Notes under the pieces: model-generated
The model's input: only the letters and a program-made list of their open reading frames with translations
What the model was told of the DNA's origin: nothing
Databases searched by the model: none
Part shown: one piece after another, positions 6,788-8,569 of the stretch
How the letters are laid out: every line of letters begins with the position of its first letter
Position numbering within the stretch: position 1 is the stretch's first letter
DNA from: Tyzzerella sp.
GTDB lineage: Bacteria; Bacillota; Clostridia; Lachnospirales; Anaerotignaceae
Length of the DNA stretch: 8,569 nt
Assembly (NCBI GenBank): GCA_019415525.1
Contig: DXZA01000022.1
Span: 1-8,569 of the forward strand
Reading direction: 5' to 3'
Program-made: the position numbers and the translations under genes

Positions 6788-7892
6788 CTAACACACCTCC
6801 CAAATTTAACTCAAAACGATATTCCCCTTTTTTCTCATTAACTAAATGTTTTATTGTTACATCTTTATATGTAACATTTATATTTCTTCCAAAAAGTGCT
6901 GATGTCGTTTTCTTATCAAGTATGAACTGGAATACATTGCTTTGTATCATATCTTCAAAGTCATTCAAATCTATAACAGGCTTTTTAGGATTAATGCTTT
7001 GATGACCTATGCAAATATACTCTTTATCTATAAGATTATATACATGAGCACCTCGTCTTGATTTTAAATATAACAATAATAATGTAATGGCACAGATTAT
7101 AAGTAAAACCAATACAAAGCCTGTAATCACTTTCAATATAGTAGGCATACCTTCATCAATAAGTGTTCCTACATATGTAACTGTAAAATCGGCAGTATCA
7201 GCTACTGTCTTTGTAACATTACCTTTGTATCTTGCTGTTGATATATATCCTGTTGGGACTTTTGAGCTAAATGTCTTTGAATATGTGGCTACTGCCTTAT
7301 ATTCTGTTGGAACAAGGGTATCTCCTGCAAGTGATGTTCCCATTACTGTCCAACTTACATCAACTAAAGGTAATGTATATCCATCTTTTACTGCTGACTG
7401 TGCTACATATGAAGGGTCTGCATACATTAAATTAGGATATTCTTTTGTAGTTGATACCGTATAATTCTTTGTTGTATATCCTGCAACTTCTGTTACTATA
7501 CTTCCTGTGTCAAGTGTCAATGTTCCTTTATATCCATCTTGGTCATAGGCTTTTGTTGAAGGAAACTGTTTTATAACTTCTTCAAGATTTTTAGATTGAC
7601 TTTGTGCCTGTGCTTGTTCTGTGACTTCCTTTGTGTCAGTAGTTTCATTTATTTCCTTGTTTGTTGTTTCGTGAGTAAATATAAAACCATCTAATTCAAA
7701 GTCAGGTTCAATAAGTGTTGTATCTTCTGTCTGAATAGGTAATTCATACATTTTTATTACATATTCTGTACCATCAATATTTTTTCTTTCAACAGAAATA
7801 GGTGCTGGCAATATATTTTCTCCATTTGCAAAAACATTTATAGGAAGTATTAAAGACATAGTTGTCAAAAATATCAATATTCCTTTTTTCAT
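6777..7892 (-). CDS. Signal peptide plus single-TM protein of unknown family (371 aa)
   Basis: I do not recognise the family. Residues 1-22 are a signal peptide (MKKGILIF start, V-F-A before Asn23). Residues about 23-250 are predicted outside: a small first part (about 24-70), a Thr/Glu/Gln/Ser-rich low-complexity linker (about 73-102), and a Thr/Val/Tyr-rich, probably beta-stranded domain (about 115-245). A strong transmembrane helix spans about 252-276 and is followed by KSRRG, which puts the last 95 residues in the cytoplasm. That tail is a compact mixed alpha/beta-looking domain (about 281-371). The gene starts at a TAATG overlap with the stop of the 60-aa gene, with AAAGGGG upstream, and overlaps the sortase start by 11 bases, so all three should be made together. 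The context suggests a membrane partner of the sortase/adhesin system or of the conjugation channel; this is inference only. Confidence 0.85.
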   Translation of the reverse strand: MKKGILIFLTTMSLILPINVFANGENILPAPISVERKNIDGTEYVIKMYELPIQTEDTTLIEPDFELDGFIFTHETTNKEINETTDTKEVTEQAQAQSQSKNLEEVIKQFPSTKAYDQDGYKGTLTLDTGSIVTEVAGYTTKNYTVSTTKEYPNLMYADPSYVAQSAVKDGYTLPLVDVSWTVMGTSLAGDTLVPTEYKAVATYSKTFSSKVPTGYISTARYKGNVTKTVADTADFTVTYVGTLIDEGMPTILKVITGFVLVLLIICAITLLLLYLKSRRGAHVYNLIDKEYICIGHQSINPKKPVIDLNDFEDMIQSNVFQFILDKKTTSALFGRNINVTYKDVTIKHLVNEKKGEYRFELNLGGVLDAE

Positions 7893-8074
7893 TAAATATC
7901 ACCCCTTTCATATGTTTCTAATTCTTTGATTTTTTCTGACAATACCTTTTGTTCAATAGTTAAATCATCAATAAGATGTCCGTATTTAATAAAATGCTCT
8001 GTTCTTAAATTTTGGCAATCATATGCAAACTTTTCTGTTTCTTTATATTTTGATAACTTTCTTTCAAAATCCAT
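7892..8074 (-). CDS. Small helical, charged protein (60 aa), unknown function
   Basis: The protein is 60 residues, rich in Lys and Glu, with no signal or membrane segment. Residues about 1-30 and 37-56 look helical, the second with a coiled-coil-like spacing (DDLTIEQKVLSEKIKELE). It is probably cytoplasmic and may act with another protein. A GTG at 8083 is in frame but lies inside the ribosome-binding site; the ATG at 8074 is the start. The stop overlaps the next ATG as TAATG, and the upstream AbrB-like gene ends 15 bases before the start. This close packing suggests joint expression with the AbrB-like protein. No family is recognised. Confidence 0.75.
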   Translation of the reverse strand: MDFERKLSKYKETEKFAYDCQNLRTEHFIKYGHLIDDLTIEQKVLSEKIKELETYERGDI

Positions 8075-8090
8075 AAATATCACCTCCTTT
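8075..8090 (-). promoter_or_regulatory. Near-perfect Shine-Dalgarno that decides the start of the 60-aa gene
   Basis: The minus strand reads AAAGGAGGTGATATTT and then ATG. AAAGGAGGTGAT matches the full anti-Shine-Dalgarno end of 16S rRNA. The alternative upstream GTG is part of this same site and cannot be served by it. The site begins right after the AbrB-like stop codon. Confidence 0.85.
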
Positions 8091-8398
8091 CAAACTAAAA
8101 AACGAAGGGCTTCATCCAATACTTCATCTACGGATTTCCCTTCGTCTAACAACTTTTTAATTCTGTTTTTAATATTGTTTCTTTTATTTTCAATCACCTC
8201 ATTTTCTTTTTTTATATTCTCTTGTAAAAGCATAACAGGATTTTCTGCCACAACTTCTGCTTTGTTAATCAAAACAATTCCATTACTGCTTGTGATTTGA
8301 ATTACTGTGTCTTTATCAATTCCAACACTCTCTCTTATTGATAGCGGAATATATATTCTTCCCTTTGAACCTACTGTTTTATAATATTTATATTCCAT
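8090..8398 (-). CDS. AbrB/SpoVT-type DNA-binding regulator (102 aa)
   Basis: This probable transcription factor has an N-terminal swapped-hairpin AbrB domain at about residues 4-48: KTVGSKGRIYIPLSIRESVG, then a strand pair through SNGIVLINK. The SKGRIxIPxxIR core is the hallmark of the family. Residues about 58-102 are helical and highly charged (QENIKKENEV through DEVLDEALRFLV), probably for oligomerisation or partner binding. The longer reading from a GTG at 8443 is rejected: it starts inside a hairpin and has no ribosome-binding site, whereas the ATG at 8398 has AAAGGAGG seven bases upstream (8406-8413). As the first complete gene of the 60-aa/371-aa/sortase cluster, it may control that cluster or itself. 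AbrB-like proteins also occur as antitoxins, but the 60-aa neighbour does not look like a known toxin. Confidence 0.88.
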   Translation of the reverse strand: MEYKYYKTVGSKGRIYIPLSIRESVGIDKDTVIQITSSNGIVLINKAEVVAENPVMLLQENIKKENEVIENKRNNIKNRIKKLLDEGKSVDEVLDEALRFLV

Positions 8399-8423
8399 AA
8401 TGAAACCTCCTTTAAATATATAA

Positions 8424-8448
8424 AGGCAGTAACCAATAGTCACTGCCT
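8424..8448 (-). terminator. Hairpin between the upstream gene and the AbrB-like RBS (terminator or operator)
   Basis: On the minus strand AGGCAGTGAC and GTTACTGCCT pair over 10 positions, with one G-T wobble and a 5-nt loop. The stem is followed by TTATATATTT and then AAAGGAGG of the AbrB-like gene. The U tract is broken, so termination may be partial. Because an AbrB-like gene lies next to it, the inverted repeat might instead be its operator. The arrangement repeats what is seen in front of the adhesin gene. Confidence 0.6.
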
Positions 8449-8462
8449 ATAAAATAACATTT

Positions 8463-8569
8463 TTAAATCAACGAAAGCTGTTTAGGTTTATTGTTTTTTC
8501 TCTCATAAGGATTATAGTTTGTAATAATAAGTTCTCTAAATGTATTTCCCGGGGCATATCTTTGGGAAA
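8463..8569 (-). CDS. 3' end of an unrecognised gene entering from the right edge
   Basis: The last 34 residues and a TAA stop (8463-8465) are present. The end reads YAPGNTFRELIITNYNPY and then a basic, Lys-rich tail ending KQLSLI. The frame is open to the window edge and the codon use matches the neighbours, so it is probably a real gene end, but 34 residues are too few to name a family. It is 64 bases from the AbrB-like gene, across the hairpin at 8424-8448. Confidence 0.5.
   Translation of the reverse strand, partial: SQRYAPGNTFRELIITNYNPYERKNNKPKQLSLI

Noticed and set aside
6777..7050. FHA-like phosphopeptide-binding domain at the end of the 371-aa protein
   Set aside because: Size and mixed strand pattern are suggestive, but the usual FHA signature (GR, SxxH, NG spacing) is not seen.
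8075..8083. GTG start at 8083 for the small helical protein
   Set aside because: The GTG is part of the AAAGGAGGTGAT site itself; the ATG at 8074 is correctly spaced from it.
7087..8300. Plus-strand open frames opposite the 371-aa and AbrB-like genes
   Set aside because: No ribosome-binding sites and no protein-like pattern; the minus-strand genes have clear domains and coupled starts.
8399..8443. Longer AbrB-like protein starting at GTG 8443
   Set aside because: The extra 15 codons cover the hairpin and the ribosome-binding site, and the family domain begins after the ATG at 8398.

Overview
The window looks like low-GC Bacillota, most likely a Clostridia gut or environmental anaerobe. Codons are strongly AT-rich, intergenic DNA is nearly all A/T, and Shine-Dalgarno sequences are long and close to perfect (for example AAAGGAGGTGAT). 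Every gene I can support lies on the minus strand, so the transcription units read from the right edge to the left edge. No convincing gene was found on the plus strand.

In transcription order the layout is as follows. (1) The last 34 codons of an unrecognised gene enter from the right edge. (2) A short gap holds a terminator-like hairpin. (3) An AbrB/SpoVT-type DNA-binding protein of 102 aa is followed at once by a 60-aa helical protein. (4) A 371-aa signal-peptide plus one-TM protein of unknown family overlaps the 60-aa gene by one base. (5) A 295-aa sortase overlaps the 371-aa gene by 11 bases. (6) A 145-nt leader carries two micro-ORFs and a near-perfect intrinsic terminator. (7) A giant 1823-aa surface adhesin follows, with an N-terminal thioester-like domain, 14 CnaB/SpaA-type domains, a DUF11-like C-terminal domain and a terminal LPKTG. 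(8) After another hairpin, the start of a small hydrophobic protein resembling TrbC/VirB2-type pilin subunits runs off the left edge.

My reading (inference) is a surface-adhesion module of an integrative conjugative element. The AbrB-like regulator heads a tightly coupled cluster that makes a sortase and a membrane protein, the adhesin is the probable sortase substrate, and the VirB2-like gene links the cluster to a type IV secretion operon. No relaxase, coupling protein, VirB4 or integrase is inside the window, so the element itself is not proven.

Three oddities deserve attention. The adhesin stops one residue after LPKTG, with no hydrophobic anchor and no frameshift hiding one. The residue expected to be the thioester Gln is Lys. 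Terminator-like hairpins sit directly against the ribosome-binding sites of the adhesin, AbrB-like and pilin-like genes, which suggests expression by read-through, antitermination or RNA processing.
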